Source of the DNA: QHXM01 sp032160165 | GTDB lineage: Bacteria > Acidobacteriota > Blastocatellia > Pyrinomonadales > Pyrinomonadaceae | Reading direction: 5' to 3' | NCBI GenBank assembly: GCA_032160165.1 | Contig: JAVHWA010000031.1 | Coordinates: 1-64,000 of the forward strand | DNA length: 64,000 nucleotides | Position numbers and translations under genes: made by a program | Notes under the pieces: generated by a model | Databases searched by the model: none | Told to the model about the DNA's origin: nothing | The model's input: only the letters and a program-made list of their open reading frames with translations | Part shown: piece by piece, positions 1-8,630 of the stretch | How the letters are laid out: every line of letters begins with the position of its first letter | Position numbering within the stretch: position 1 is the stretch's first letter

Positions 1-1747
1 CCGATACCGAGATGTCCTCCCATCTTCTGGTTGGTCCGACTCCAGCCCATGTCACGCCGCTGTCGGAGGAGGCGATAATCGGACCCTCGCCCACAACGAT
101 CGCCATCATCTTCTTACCGTCAGAGGATACAGCGACCTCCCTCCATTCGCTACCGTCGTTGCCGCCCTTTAACCATCGGACGCCGCCGTCTCTCGATATC
201 CAGTGGTCGCTGTTATAGATCAGGCCGATTATGACGTTCCCGTCTCCCGAGATCGCCGCCGCCGTCCACCTCTTATTCATGTCGGGGACAGCCTGTATAA
301 CCCACGTCTTACCCGAATCGGAGGAGGTCCACAACGCTCCATACCCCGCGTCCCCGCGGTCACTAAACTCTTGAGTGCCGTAGTACTTTTGGTCAACTGC
401 CACGATCTTCGTCCCATCGGCAGATGTCGCTACCGAAAACCAGGGGTTGTACTCGATCTTTTTCCCTCCGAGCGATACGTTCAGATTCGCCCACGTCACG
501 CCCCCATCAGTAGAGCGATAAATGCCGGCGACGGGTTCGATATCGTCGCACGAACCGGTAACCAAATATTGGGCAGCGACCATCTTCCGGCCGTCTGCCG
601 ACGTCGCGACGGAAAACCAGTTTCCCGCCTGGTACCGGGGCGTCCACGTGACGCCTGAGTCGGTCGAAACATAAATAAAGCCTTTGAGGCACTGGATAGT
701 CATACCGTTGAACATCGATGTCGCAGCGACCAGAGTAGTGCCGTCCGCGGACGAAGCTATTGAGCGCCAATACCCTGCCGTTGCGCGCGGGATCCAGGTC
801 GCTCCCGCATCGTTGGAGATGTAGATCTGGCCAGCCATCGCCGCCGCTGCCAGTTTCTTTCCGTCGGCGGACGACGAGACGGCGATCCACAAACGGTTGC
901 TCTCGCGTGGCGTCCAGGTGACACCCGAATCAGTTGAGGTGTAAAGGCGGCCGCCGACTTCCGCGGCGATCAGTCTAGAGCCGTCCGCTGAGGACGCAAC
1001 CGCGATCCATTTGCGCGGAGATTCGCGCGCGACCCATGTGCCGCCTGCATCGGACGATGTATAGAGATTATCTGTTCCGACCACAAGCTGCTTGTACCAC
1101 TGCTCGATCCCGACATCGCCCTCGTTGGAAAAGCCGTGGACATCAAAGTTTAGGCCTTTGTATGAACCGGCGGCTGCTATGAGCTTTGACCCGTCGGCGG
1201 ACGCGGCAGCAGAGAGCCATGCACGCATCGGGTAGCGGTCATGCACGAAGAGATTCGGGCAGGGCGATCCCGGAGCAGTGTTCGCGACGGTCCCATTCGA
1301 TGGATCGGCTGTGGGCGGACGGGTGGTTTCAGGTACTGTCCTCGCCGGCAGCGGGACGCTCTTCACAACTGGTGGGGGCGTTCCGAACTTGTTCCACCAC
1401 GCTTTCCAGAGCGCGGCGAGTGTTTCCTTGTCGTCTTTAACCGAGCGCACGTCAGCGTAAAGGTACCGGATTATTTGTAAAGGCGTATTGCCGACCAGGT
1501 CCTGGCGCGCTTCCCATTTCTCTTTGATCGCGGCGACCGCGTCCTCGTCATTGACCAGTTCCGGGAGCCCTTCTTCGAGTTCATCGAGCATCGCTCCCAC
1601 CTCTTCTTCATTGAGCGGCTTCTGGGGTGTGGCCCGCGGCATGGCGGAAACTACCAAGGCCGTCGCGGTCGACGATGGCGGATTAAGAGCAATCCCGGCA
1701 ATCGAGATCATGATGACGACCGCCAGCAAGATGATTCTGTTTCTCAT
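1..1747 (-). CDS. Exported BNR/Asp-box repeat beta-propeller protein (3' end outside window)
   Basis: The frame is open on the minus strand from an ATG at 1747 to the left edge, about 582 residues with no stop, so the C-terminus lies outside the window. A GGAGAAGG ribosome site precedes the ATG. The N-terminus is a signal peptide (MRNRIILLAVV...). After a helical, acidic stretch of about 150 residues come at least six repeats of the form S-ADG-x-L-A-A followed by Y-x-S-x-D-x-G-x-TW, the Asp-box (BNR) signature of sialidase/Ycf48-like propellers. Asp boxes are structural, so neither sialidase nor any other activity is implied. The protein is probably extracellular or periplasmic. It lies downstream of the uronate locus across a 376 bp gap and may be unrelated to it. 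Confidence 0.85.
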   Translation of the reverse strand, partial: MRNRIILLAVVIMISIAGIALNPPSSTATALVVSAMPRATPQKPLNEEEVGAMLDELEEGLPELVNDEDAVAAIKEKWEARQDLVGNTPLQIIRYLYADVRSVKDDKETLAALWKAWWNKFGTPPPVVKSVPLPARTVPETTRPPTADPSNGTVANTAPGSPCPNLFVHDRYPMRAWLSAAASADGSKLIAAAGSYKGLNFDVHGFSNEGDVGIEQWYKQLVVGTDNLYTSSDAGGTWVARESPRKWIAVASSADGSRLIAAEVGGRLYTSTDSGVTWTPRESNRLWIAVSSSADGKKLAAAAMAGQIYISNDAGATWIPRATAGYWRSIASSADGTTLVAATSMFNGMTIQCLKGFIYVSTDSGVTWTPRYQAGNWFSVATSADGRKMVAAQYLVTGSCDDIEPVAGIYRSTDGGVTWANLNVSLGGKKIEYNPWFSVATSADGTKIVAVDQKYYGTQEFSDRGDAGYGALWTSSDSGKTWVIQAVPDMNKRWTAAAISGDGNVIIGLIYNSDHWISRDGGVRWLKGGNDGSEWREVAVSSDGKKMMAIVVGEGPIIASSDSGVTWAGVGPTRRWEDISVS

Positions 1748-2123
1748 CAACCTTCTCCTAGTTCGTCTTAATGTATGGTGCGAGCAACCTCATCCAAGAG
1801 TTTTCGATTCTCTACCACGCATAGCCGCAGCGGGCAGCAAGCCCCTTTTGCCCGTGACAATTTATCAAGTGAGAATTGACCGAAAGTCGGGGCAGTTAGA
1901 AAACCTACGAAACGTTGGCGAGCGAGAGAGGAGCGCGTCGCTTCCGAGCAGGGCTCGGGCGCTGCGCTTTTCTTGTTTGAGCAGGCGCTCCTACGATATC
2001 ACAACGAGGGGTATAGCTAGGAAAAGAACTTTTAACCTATTGTTGATAGTTCTCCGACACAAACTTATTAAAGAGCTTATTCAGCTATTCTCGCCCAAGC
2101 GTGTTCCGAATGTTGCCCTCAAG
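1748..2123. other. Intergenic gap with no recognised gene
   Basis: This 376 bp lies between the propeller gene and the LarA-like gene, both on the minus strand. Open frames exist on the plus strand but run into and across the neighbouring genes and have no recognisable domain. The part from about 2010 to 2085 is AT-rich compared with its surroundings and could hold the promoter of the propeller gene, but I cannot point to a convincing -35/-10 pair. Confidence 0.4.
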
Positions 2124-3389
2124 TCACGTCACCTGAGCTCTTATTCGATATAGCATTTCGCCCGCTTGCCTAACCAGCAAAACGCCCTCCTCTTCGCGCC
2201 CCTGCCACTCATCTATCTTGATCGAGTTCGGATTCAGGTAGCCAAGGTTCAGGCGCCGACAGCGATCTTCAGGAATGCGCGTGGCGAGAGTGACGTTGAT
2301 GCGAGGCTCTTCGACGCCAGTCACCAGGTCAAAGCCGCCCAACCCACGCAGGTGCGTACTGTGTGCCAGCACTCCGCCGGGATAATTCTGGAATCGGCCC
2401 CACTGCTTTAAGAAATAGTCGCGCACATGATAGCCGACCTCTTGCAGCAACGCGCCGTGTGTGTAACTGATCTCATCGATGTGTGGCGCATAGAGGATGA
2501 CTTCTCCACCGTTTTCAATAATGGGCTCCAACTTATACATACCCTTAGCCGCGGTCCAAATGTCGTCGTACATCTCGGGCACGATTGAGAGTACGCGGTT
2601 GAAAGGCCGGTCAACATATTTGATATGCAGCTTCGCGGACAGATCTGCTGCCGCGTCGTAAGCATCTTCGGGCGAGCCGATGAAGAGACCCGCCAGGCCC
2701 TTGTCTTTGACAACGAGGCTAAAACAGAGCTTGGGTCGGTCAAGAAACGAAGCCGCTCGATCAATGACGCGGCGCACCCGCGTGTACTTCGTTCCAATAA
2801 CTTCGTAGCTGGTAATCAATGCCCCAAGCCAGTGGGAAAAGTTAATCACTTCTGCACCACCGATGCCGGGGAAAAGATATTTGTTGCCGCCCGAAAAGCC
2901 TACGACTTCATGCGGAAAGGTTGGGCCGCAAATGATCAGTTGGTCGTAATCGAAGACCATTTTGTTCAGGCGCACGTCAACCGCATGGTCCATCAAGCCG
3001 CCTGTCAGCTCTTCTATCTCAGGCGCAGCGATGTGGCCAACGGACGCGAACGTTTCGGGCCGGTCCCAGCGATGGTTAAAGATTTGCACACCGGTATATT
3101 CAGCTTCGCGTTCTTGCGGCGTCACGCCGACGTGTTGATTGATGGATTCTTCGCTGAGAAGCCTGTGCGTGCCCAGGGCAATTAAATAATCGAGGGCGGC
3201 GACTTTTTTTCCGACTAACTCGTGGAAGAGGCGAAACATCTGCGGGATAGGCGCAGTGCGGGTTCGATCGGGGATGATGACCAGTACACGTTTCTCATCG
3301 AGCTGCACGCGAGACAACGCCGACTCCATAAGCTCGCGTATTTCAGCTTCGGCCAGAAATCTATCTTCGTATCCGCGGCCGTCGATCAC
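2124..3389 (-). CDS. LarA-like nickel-pincer racemase/epimerase family protein (DUF2088)
   Basis: Resembles the lactate racemase LarA family: PDRTRTAPIP near residue 40 matches the family's DDxTRPxP loop, ALGTHR near residue 71, and a GGNK...FPGIGG...SH stretch sits where LarA carries the lysine that holds the nickel-pincer cofactor and a catalytic His. Known LarA homologues racemise or epimerise several 2-hydroxyacids, including gluconate, so a sugar-acid substrate fits this uronate locus, but that is inference. The start is uncertain: the frame is open up to 3491 through a TTG, but the extra residues translate an inverted repeat (3416-3495). I chose the GTG at 3389, which has AGAGG upstream. 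LarB, LarC and LarE, needed to make the cofactor, are not in the window. Confidence 0.7.
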   Translation of the reverse strand: MIDGRGYEDRFLAEAEIRELMESALSRVQLDEKRVLVIIPDRTRTAPIPQMFRLFHELVGKKVAALDYLIALGTHRLLSEESINQHVGVTPQEREAEYTGVQIFNHRWDRPETFASVGHIAAPEIEELTGGLMDHAVDVRLNKMVFDYDQLIICGPTFPHEVVGFSGGNKYLFPGIGGAEVINFSHWLGALITSYEVIGTKYTRVRRVIDRAASFLDRPKLCFSLVVKDKGLAGLFIGSPEDAYDAAADLSAKLHIKYVDRPFNRVLSIVPEMYDDIWTAAKGMYKLEPIIENGGEVILYAPHIDEISYTHGALLQEVGYHVRDYFLKQWGRFQNYPGGVLAHSTHLRGLGGFDLVTGVEEPRINVTLATRIPEDRCRRLNLGYLNPNSIKIDEWQGREEEGVLLVRQAGEMLYRIRAQVT

Positions 3390-3415
3390 ATGTGCCACCT
3401 CTGAAAGGATTGCGC

Positions 3416-3495
3416 TCGATTGCGGAAATCGAATTGCGGATTGAGGACGGAGCAGTGCAGAAGTCTTTGGGCTTTTACCCCCATTCCGCAATCGA
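3416..3495. repeat. Inverted repeat between kdgF-like and larA-like genes
   Basis: A perfect 12 bp inverted repeat, TCGATTGCGGAA at 3416-3427 and TTCCGCAATCGA at 3484-3495, encloses about 56 bp. A partial extra copy (GAATTGCGGATTG) follows the left arm. It could form a hairpin in the transcript between the two cistrons, or be a mobile intergenic palindrome. Confidence 0.6.
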
Positions 3496-3544
3496 ACGGG
3501 GCCTGCCTCCCAACAAACATTCCCATCCGGCAGCTAGACATGGC

Positions 3545-3934
3545 TCATGCTTTCCTGCCGTCACCGTTCGGTTGCGGCAAGTTGAGAAAGTCTTCGCGTA
3601 GCGGTGAGAAGATGTCTATCAAGATAACTTCCTCGTCGAGCATGGTGGCCCCGTGCCAGCTATTTGGGGGGAAGTGTAGTACGTCGCCAGTCTCGGCGAT
3701 GCGTTCTTCTTCGCCGATGGTGAAGAGCACGCGACCCTTCTCGACAAATGTGATTTGTTCGTGGGGATGGTCATGCGCGGGCGTAACAATCCCGGGAGCG
3801 AAGCGCAGGCGACAGATCATCAACTTCTCTCCGACAATCATCTGTCGCTCGATGCCTTCTTCCAGCCGCTCGACCGAAACGTTGTCCCAGTTAGTGAGCT
3901 GCGGGTGCACGTCAACCTTTGAACTTGTATGCAT
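3545..3934 (-). CDS. kdgF: KdgF-like cupin (unsaturated uronate linearising protein)
   Basis: A 129-residue single-domain cupin. The metal-binding motif HDHPHEQ lies at residues 54-60 and the second-motif His is H94 in NSWHGA. Length and the HxHxxEQ signature match KdgF, the enzyme that converts 4,5-unsaturated monouronates from lyase action into the linear 5-keto-4-deoxyuronate. The gene lies 3 bp after the stop of the upstream secreted protein, so it is co-transcribed with kduD and the transporter, which is exactly the pathway step expected here. Other small cupins share this fold, so the assignment rests on motif plus context. Confidence 0.7.
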   Translation of the reverse strand: MHTSSKVDVHPQLTNWDNVSVERLEEGIERQMIVGEKLMICRLRFAPGIVTPAHDHPHEQITFVEKGRVLFTIGEEERIAETGDVLHFPPNSWHGATMLDEEVILIDIFSPLREDFLNLPQPNGDGRKA

Positions 3935-3937
3935 GCT

Positions 3938-5821
3938 CTATTTCTTTCCTTCTACTTGGATTGTAATCCGCCAATGCAAGGGTTTACCGGGAGCCAGCCG
4001 CATCTCGCGCGATTCGTAAACCAAATGCAGCGGAATTGCCCCTCGAGCGCCGCGCCCCAAGGCGCTATCGCCGGTCGCCATCAGCGAAATGTTCAATGGC
4101 CACGAAGCCTTGGCCGCCACCTTTAACGTACCCGTATCGGATCGAAAAATGTCCCATCGTTGTTCGTGGGAGATCGCTACTTCACTCTGCGTCGCTGTCG
4201 TTGGAACGCCTACCCACCACCTTTTAAGCGTAACTGGTTCGGATGTCATTAGTGTTTCATCCCGAGTGAGCGTCGTGCCGTCGAGACGCCATACGACTTC
4301 GCTGGTGAAGTGCGGGTCCACAAGTTGTCCCGCCTTACCTCCAATAACGGCCCATCGTCGCCAGACCGCGCGCAATGATCTACCGTCCTTCCCAGGCTCG
4401 ATTTCGTCCGCGCCATCTCCCGCAACCACGACTCGCCCGTCAGAGAGTTCGATAAAGGGCGTAAGCGCCGGATAGATCTGCTCTACCGGAGCGGCGATGC
4501 CCGAAAGACCATGCGGTGCTGGAAGGTAATCGGCCACCCCCGGCTTCGTTCCGGTCGTAATAGGTAACGTGAAGTACATCTGCCCCTGCCGCACCAGCCA
4601 GAGGCCCGCCTTTCGTGTCCCCTGGCGAAAGAACTCAAAACGCAGCAGATCATGTCTCGGTATGTCAGCCGGAAACTGCGTGACATTCTCACGCGTCATC
4701 GCTTCCATGAAAAGAGAGTGAGCCAACGCCGCCTTACCGAAGAAGCTGGTCGTCTGCTGCCACTCGCGGTCGCGTGAGATATAAGAATAATTGCCGCGCC
4801 CAAAGGCGAGGACGGAGAGCATGTGTGATCTCTCGCCGTAGTCGTTGCGCAGCCAGCGCCACGACTGGTAGTAAGCGCTCGCCAGTTGTTCGAGCGGCGC
4901 TGGACGAAACTCCGGATGGCGAGCGAGGAAGCCGACGATCTCCATCGTATCTTCAAAGCTTACCACTCCCATGCTCCGTCCCCAGGCGTAACCATAACCA
5001 TCCGGCAAAACCAGGTCCCACCACAGCTGCATCTGTTCCTTCAGTGAAGGCCGCACCGCCTGCAAAATATCCTTGCGGTCTGCGGCCTCCGCCGAGTCCC
5101 ACACGAAGCGCGCGTACTCATTTGAGTAACGGTCGAAGCGGCCAGTCGGCGGCGCATCATCGGCATAGAGGCCATCGCCAGTCGTGAAGGGTCGGGCAGC
5201 ACGCGTAACCACGCTGTCGAGAAGCGCGCGATCTTTCAGAAGTCCAAGTTGATAACTGAGGCTCGCTATGCGCGCGGCTACTCCCAGGTAATTCTCCGGC
5301 AGGTTGATGACCTCCTGCGTCTTCGGATCGTAGAAGGCAGATACGTCAAGAAACTCGCGCCATGCCGCTCTCTCTTCCTCGCTGAGGCCCTGCCACACGG
5401 GGTTCGTCTTCAAGTCTTTCCCGAAGTGCCGCAAGGCTAACACGCCGTATAGCTGCGAGAAACGAGTCCCTTTAAGCCTGTGCTCCAAAAGTCCGATTTC
5501 TCCCACTTCTTTCGCCAGGTTGCGTCCTGCGAGGGTGCTGTTGCCGGAGAGCTCGGCGTAGGCCCCAAGCGAACGCATGAATGTGCCCCATGTGTATTCA
5601 CCGGATGAGCCCGCGCCCAGCACTTTGCCTGGCGGCGGATCGAAGGACTTGATATCACCCAGGTGTGCGGCCAGTTCCTTCGTCAGGAAATCCGTCACCT
5701 CGGCACGTAGATCTGACGTCTTAACAAACGATGAGTCCGGCACAGACTGTGTTGACTGTGCCGCCACGCTCAAGGTTAAGAGGAAGAGCAACATGCCAAG
5801 TGGCATTACGACTCTCATCAT
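3938..5821 (-). CDS. Secreted ~627-residue protein of the uronate locus, function unknown
   Basis: A signal peptide (MMRVVMPLGMLLFLLT...VAAQ) leads a large helical N-terminal half with many Trp, Tyr and Asp residues, then a beta-rich C-terminal third ending in KPLHWRITIQVEGKK. An alpha-toroid followed by a beta-sandwich is the layout of several polysaccharide lyases, but I recognise no catalytic motif and do not assign lyase activity. The start is ambiguous among ATGs at 5833, 5821 and 5818. I prefer 5821 because its ATGATGA overlaps the kduD stop, the usual sign of translational coupling. It is followed 3 bp later by the kdgF-like gene. Confidence 0.65.
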   Translation of the reverse strand: MMRVVMPLGMLLFLLTLSVAAQSTQSVPDSSFVKTSDLRAEVTDFLTKELAAHLGDIKSFDPPPGKVLGAGSSGEYTWGTFMRSLGAYAELSGNSTLAGRNLAKEVGEIGLLEHRLKGTRFSQLYGVLALRHFGKDLKTNPVWQGLSEEERAAWREFLDVSAFYDPKTQEVINLPENYLGVAARIASLSYQLGLLKDRALLDSVVTRAARPFTTGDGLYADDAPPTGRFDRYSNEYARFVWDSAEAADRKDILQAVRPSLKEQMQLWWDLVLPDGYGYAWGRSMGVVSFEDTMEIVGFLARHPEFRPAPLEQLASAYYQSWRWLRNDYGERSHMLSVLAFGRGNYSYISRDREWQQTTSFFGKAALAHSLFMEAMTRENVTQFPADIPRHDLLRFEFFRQGTRKAGLWLVRQGQMYFTLPITTGTKPGVADYLPAPHGLSGIAAPVEQIYPALTPFIELSDGRVVVAGDGADEIEPGKDGRSLRAVWRRWAVIGGKAGQLVDPHFTSEVVWRLDGTTLTRDETLMTSEPVTLKRWWVGVPTTATQSEVAISHEQRWDIFRSDTGTLKVAAKASWPLNISLMATGDSALGRGARGAIPLHLVYESREMRLAPGKPLHWRITIQVEGKK

Positions 5822-6582
5822 CTGCCCATCCATCCTCCATCTACCACGAGCACGTGCCCATGAATGTAGTCGCTCGCTGCCGACGCGAGGAAGATTGCAG
5901 CGCCCGCCAGGTCAACAGGTTCTCCCCAGCGTCCGGCCGGAATGCGCTCGAGAATCTGCCGGTTGCGTGTCTCATTCGCCTGCAAGGCCGCGGTGTTGTC
6001 CGTGCGCATATAGCCAGGTGCGATCGCATTCACGTTAATTCCTTTTGCAGCCCATTCGTTTGCCAGGGCTTTCGTCAACTGCGCTACACCGCCTTTGGCT
6101 GCGGCGTAAGAAGCGACCGTGATGCCGCCCTGAAAAGAGAGGAGCGACGCGATGTTGATGATCTTGCCACTGCGCTCCTTCTCGATCATGTGACGGCCCG
6201 CAAGCTGCGAGAGACGAAAGACGCTCGAAAGATTAACTTCAATGACGGAGCTCCAGTCTTCCTCCGAAAAATCGACGGCAGGCGAGCGACGGATCGTGCC
6301 CGCATTGTTGACCAGAATATCCAGTCGACCGAAGTGCGCCAGGGTCTCTTCGATGAGCGCGCGTGGTGTATCAGGCTGTCGCAAGTCACCTGTAATCGGA
6401 TGAGAAGCGCGGCCAAGCTGCTGAATCTCGTTGCAGGTCTCTTCAGGCGATCGAGTATTGCCGTGACAAGCGACATCAGCGCCCGCTTCTGCCAGCGCTA
6501 GAGCGATGGCAGCACCCAGGCCGGCGGACGCGCCGGTTACGAGCGCGACTTTTCCGTCCAGCTTGAAAGCGTCAAGGATCAA
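5818..6582 (-). CDS. kduD: 2-dehydro-3-deoxy-D-gluconate 5-dehydrogenase (KduD)
   Basis: A 254-residue short-chain dehydrogenase that closely follows enterobacterial KduD: it starts MILDAF, has the cofactor loop TGASAGLG (residues 16-23), NNAG (92-95), IINIASLLSFQGGI, catalytic S146, Y159 and K163, NAIAPGYM, and an RIPAGRWG segment followed by a GGW near the C-terminus. KduD reduces 2,5-diketo-3-deoxygluconate to KDG with NAD(P)H in the cytoplasm. Its start overlaps the stop of the transporter by 4 bp (ATGA), and its stop overlaps the start of the next gene, so the three are translationally coupled. Confidence 0.92.
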   Translation of the reverse strand: MILDAFKLDGKVALVTGASAGLGAAIALALAEAGADVACHGNTRSPEETCNEIQQLGRASHPITGDLRQPDTPRALIEETLAHFGRLDILVNNAGTIRRSPAVDFSEEDWSSVIEVNLSSVFRLSQLAGRHMIEKERSGKIINIASLLSFQGGITVASYAAAKGGVAQLTKALANEWAAKGINVNAIAPGYMRTDNTAALQANETRNRQILERIPAGRWGEPVDLAGAAIFLASAASDYIHGHVLVVDGGWMGR

Positions 6583-7982
6583 GCTGTTGCTTCCTCATCC
6601 ACCGGCGCGGGCGAGAAATTCGGCACGAGCAGGTGAATAAACAGTAACGCCGTCAGATACGCTGCCCCCGCTATGATGAAGATGGGTAGATAGCTGCCCG
6701 TCCATTCGAGTACATAGCCGACGACCTTTGCTATCAACATCCCGCCTATGGCGCCAGCCATTCCACCTATCCCTACGACTGACCCGACGGCGCGGCGCGG
6801 GAACATATCCGATGTCATTGTGAAGACATTCGCCGACCAGCCTTGATGTGCCGCGGCGGCCAGCCCGATGAGCACCACAGCCACCCAGATATTTGAAGTC
6901 TGCGAAACCAGCACAATCGGCGTAACGCACAGAGCGCAGACCAACATCGCTGTTTTGCGAGCGCGCCCAATTTCCCAACCACGCTTGATGAGCGTCGAAG
7001 AGAGCCAACCTCCACCAATGCTTCCCACATCCGCCATGACGTAGATCACGACCAGCGGCAAGCCGAAACTGGTGATGCTGTCAACCGGCACGTTGTACTT
7101 GTCGTGCAGAAATCCCGGGACCCAAAACAGGTAAAACCACCATATCGGATCGGTCATGAATTTTGCCACGACAAAGGCCCAGGTCTGACGATGCGGAATC
7201 AATCGCAGCCAGGGAATTTTGGTCACCTTTTCGGGCGGATCGCTGTTGATGTGTTCAAGTTCTGCACCCTTTACGCGCGGATGCTCGTGCGGCTTGCGAT
7301 AGATAGCAAGCCAAAAGATGAGCCAGATAAAGCCGAGTGCGCCCGTGATTATGAATGCCCAGCGCCATCCAAGTGCGCCGACAATGAACGGCACTGTGAG
7401 CGGTGTGACAATCGCACCGATGTTAGTGCCTGCATTAAATAATCCAGTCGCGAGCGCACGCTCTCTTTTCGGAAACCATTCCGCTACAGTCTTCACCGAT
7501 GCTGGAAAGTTTCCCGATTCCCCCAAGCCCAAGCCGAAGCGAGCGAGGCCGAACGTCATGACCGATTGCGCCAGCGAGTGGGCCATGGCGGCCACGCTCC
7601 AGAAAACGACGGAGAGAGAAAAGCCCCGACGCGTGCCGATCTTGTCCATCACGCGTCCCATGACGATAAAGCCCAGGGCGTAGGCCGCCTGAAACCAGAA
7701 CACGACGTTGCTATACGCGATCTCGTCCCAGCCGAGTTCGGTCTTGAGCGTGGGCTTTAGAATGCCGATCACCTGGCGATCGATGTAATTAATAGTGGCC
7801 GCAAAAAAGAGGAGCGCACAGATTGTCCAGCGGTAACGCCCGATGCGTTCTTTCAGCCCTCCTGAGCTAAGGGTAGTCGACGCGCCGCTCGCGCCTGCAC
7901 CAGCCGTTCGTGGAGGCGTTACATCGCTCAAAGATTTTGGAAGAGCCACCGCTTGCTCTGCCTCCGAAACCTCTTCCTTCAT
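6579..7982 (-). CDS. ExuT-like MFS hexuronate transporter
   Basis: About 467 residues with roughly 12 hydrophobic helices. Family signs include TINYIDRQVIG in the first helix, GRVMDKIGTRRGF in the loop after helix 2, and GLGLGESGNFPASVKTVAEWFPKRERA, which is the ACS/ExuT signature. These transporters move hexuronates or related acids by proton symport across the inner membrane. The chosen ATG at 7982 has GGAGAGG seven bases upstream; the open frame extends to 8045 without a ribosome site and overlaps the upstream cupin gene. A 45-residue cytoplasmic tail of low complexity precedes the first helix. Substrate is inferred from family and from the kduD/kdgF neighbours. Confidence 0.85.
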   Translation of the reverse strand: MKEEVSEAEQAVALPKSLSDVTPPRTAGAGASGASTTLSSGGLKERIGRYRWTICALLFFAATINYIDRQVIGILKPTLKTELGWDEIAYSNVVFWFQAAYALGFIVMGRVMDKIGTRRGFSLSVVFWSVAAMAHSLAQSVMTFGLARFGLGLGESGNFPASVKTVAEWFPKRERALATGLFNAGTNIGAIVTPLTVPFIVGALGWRWAFIITGALGFIWLIFWLAIYRKPHEHPRVKGAELEHINSDPPEKVTKIPWLRLIPHRQTWAFVVAKFMTDPIWWFYLFWVPGFLHDKYNVPVDSITSFGLPLVVIYVMADVGSIGGGWLSSTLIKRGWEIGRARKTAMLVCALCVTPIVLVSQTSNIWVAVVLIGLAAAAHQGWSANVFTMTSDMFPRRAVGSVVGIGGMAGAIGGMLIAKVVGYVLEWTGSYLPIFIIAGAAYLTALLFIHLLVPNFSPAPVDEEATA

Positions 7983-8013
7983 TGCGTTCCTCTCCCGCCC
8001 TATAGACGCAGGC

Positions 8014-8556
8014 TTAGCGCGCTGCTCCAGGAATAGGGGCGGCAAACACCTTGATCAGGATCATTATGAAATCTTTGCCTTCGGTACTGCGCTGGTGCGG
8101 GGTTCCGCGCGGCACGACGATCAGATCGCCCTTAGCAATCTCAATCGTTCGACCATTAATAATATGTGGGCTACGCCACTCTCCAGGTAGCACCTCACGC
8201 GGCGCATCCAGCTGCCCGCCGAGAATGAGCGTGGCTTTTCCATCTACCACGTAATAAACGTCATCGGATGCATCATGGAGTTCGGCTGCGGAGTCGGCCT
8301 TTCCCTTTTCGTGTTGAACTGCGACGCGTAACTGCATCCCTTCGCCACCGATCAGCTCCTCAGTCTTGTTGTCAGGTTGCAGTTTGCGCTGGAGGTCGTC
8401 GAGCGATTGACGATTGAGCACCACGAAGGGGCGACTCGCTTTGCCTGGAGCGCGTTGCCTTGCAGCATTTTCGTCCGTTTGAGCTGATATGCTCATAGCC
8501 AGGGCGAAAACAAAAGCGGCCACTCCCGGTATATGCTTTATCTTTAGTAGCGGCAT
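8014..8556 (-). CDS. Exported cupin-domain protein
   Basis: About 180 residues from an ATG at 8556, with a signal peptide ending near SAQT. The cupin domain shows HDASDDVYYVVDG, a degenerate first motif, and PRGTPHQRS as second motif, so one or two metal ligands may be kept. The gene ends 31 bp before the transporter start, in the same operon. An upstream GTG at 8619 would add 21 residues before the signal peptide and is unlikely. The role is unknown: a periplasmic sugar-acid binder or isomerase would fit the locus, but nothing in the sequence proves it. Confidence 0.7.
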   Translation of the reverse strand: MPLLKIKHIPGVAAFVFALAMSISAQTDENAARQRAPGKASRPFVVLNRQSLDDLQRKLQPDNKTEELIGGEGMQLRVAVQHEKGKADSAAELHDASDDVYYVVDGKATLILGGQLDAPREVLPGEWRSPHIINGRTIEIAKGDLIVVPRGTPHQRSTEGKDFIMILIKVFAAPIPGAAR

Positions 8557-8630
8557 GGCTCTACTTACCCGGACCGACCCACCAACAATTAAAAGCGGGC
8601 GCAGCAGGTGACTAATCACGTCGTCAGCAT

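Noticed and set aside
203..1480. Plus-strand open frames over the first 1.7 kb
   Set aside because: The minus strand has a single long frame with repeated Asp-box motifs, a signal peptide and a good ribosome site. The plus-strand frames show no domain.
3390..3491. N-terminal extension of the LarA-like protein
   Set aside because: The added residues translate an inverted repeat and begin at a TTG; a GTG at 3389 with a ribosome site is better.
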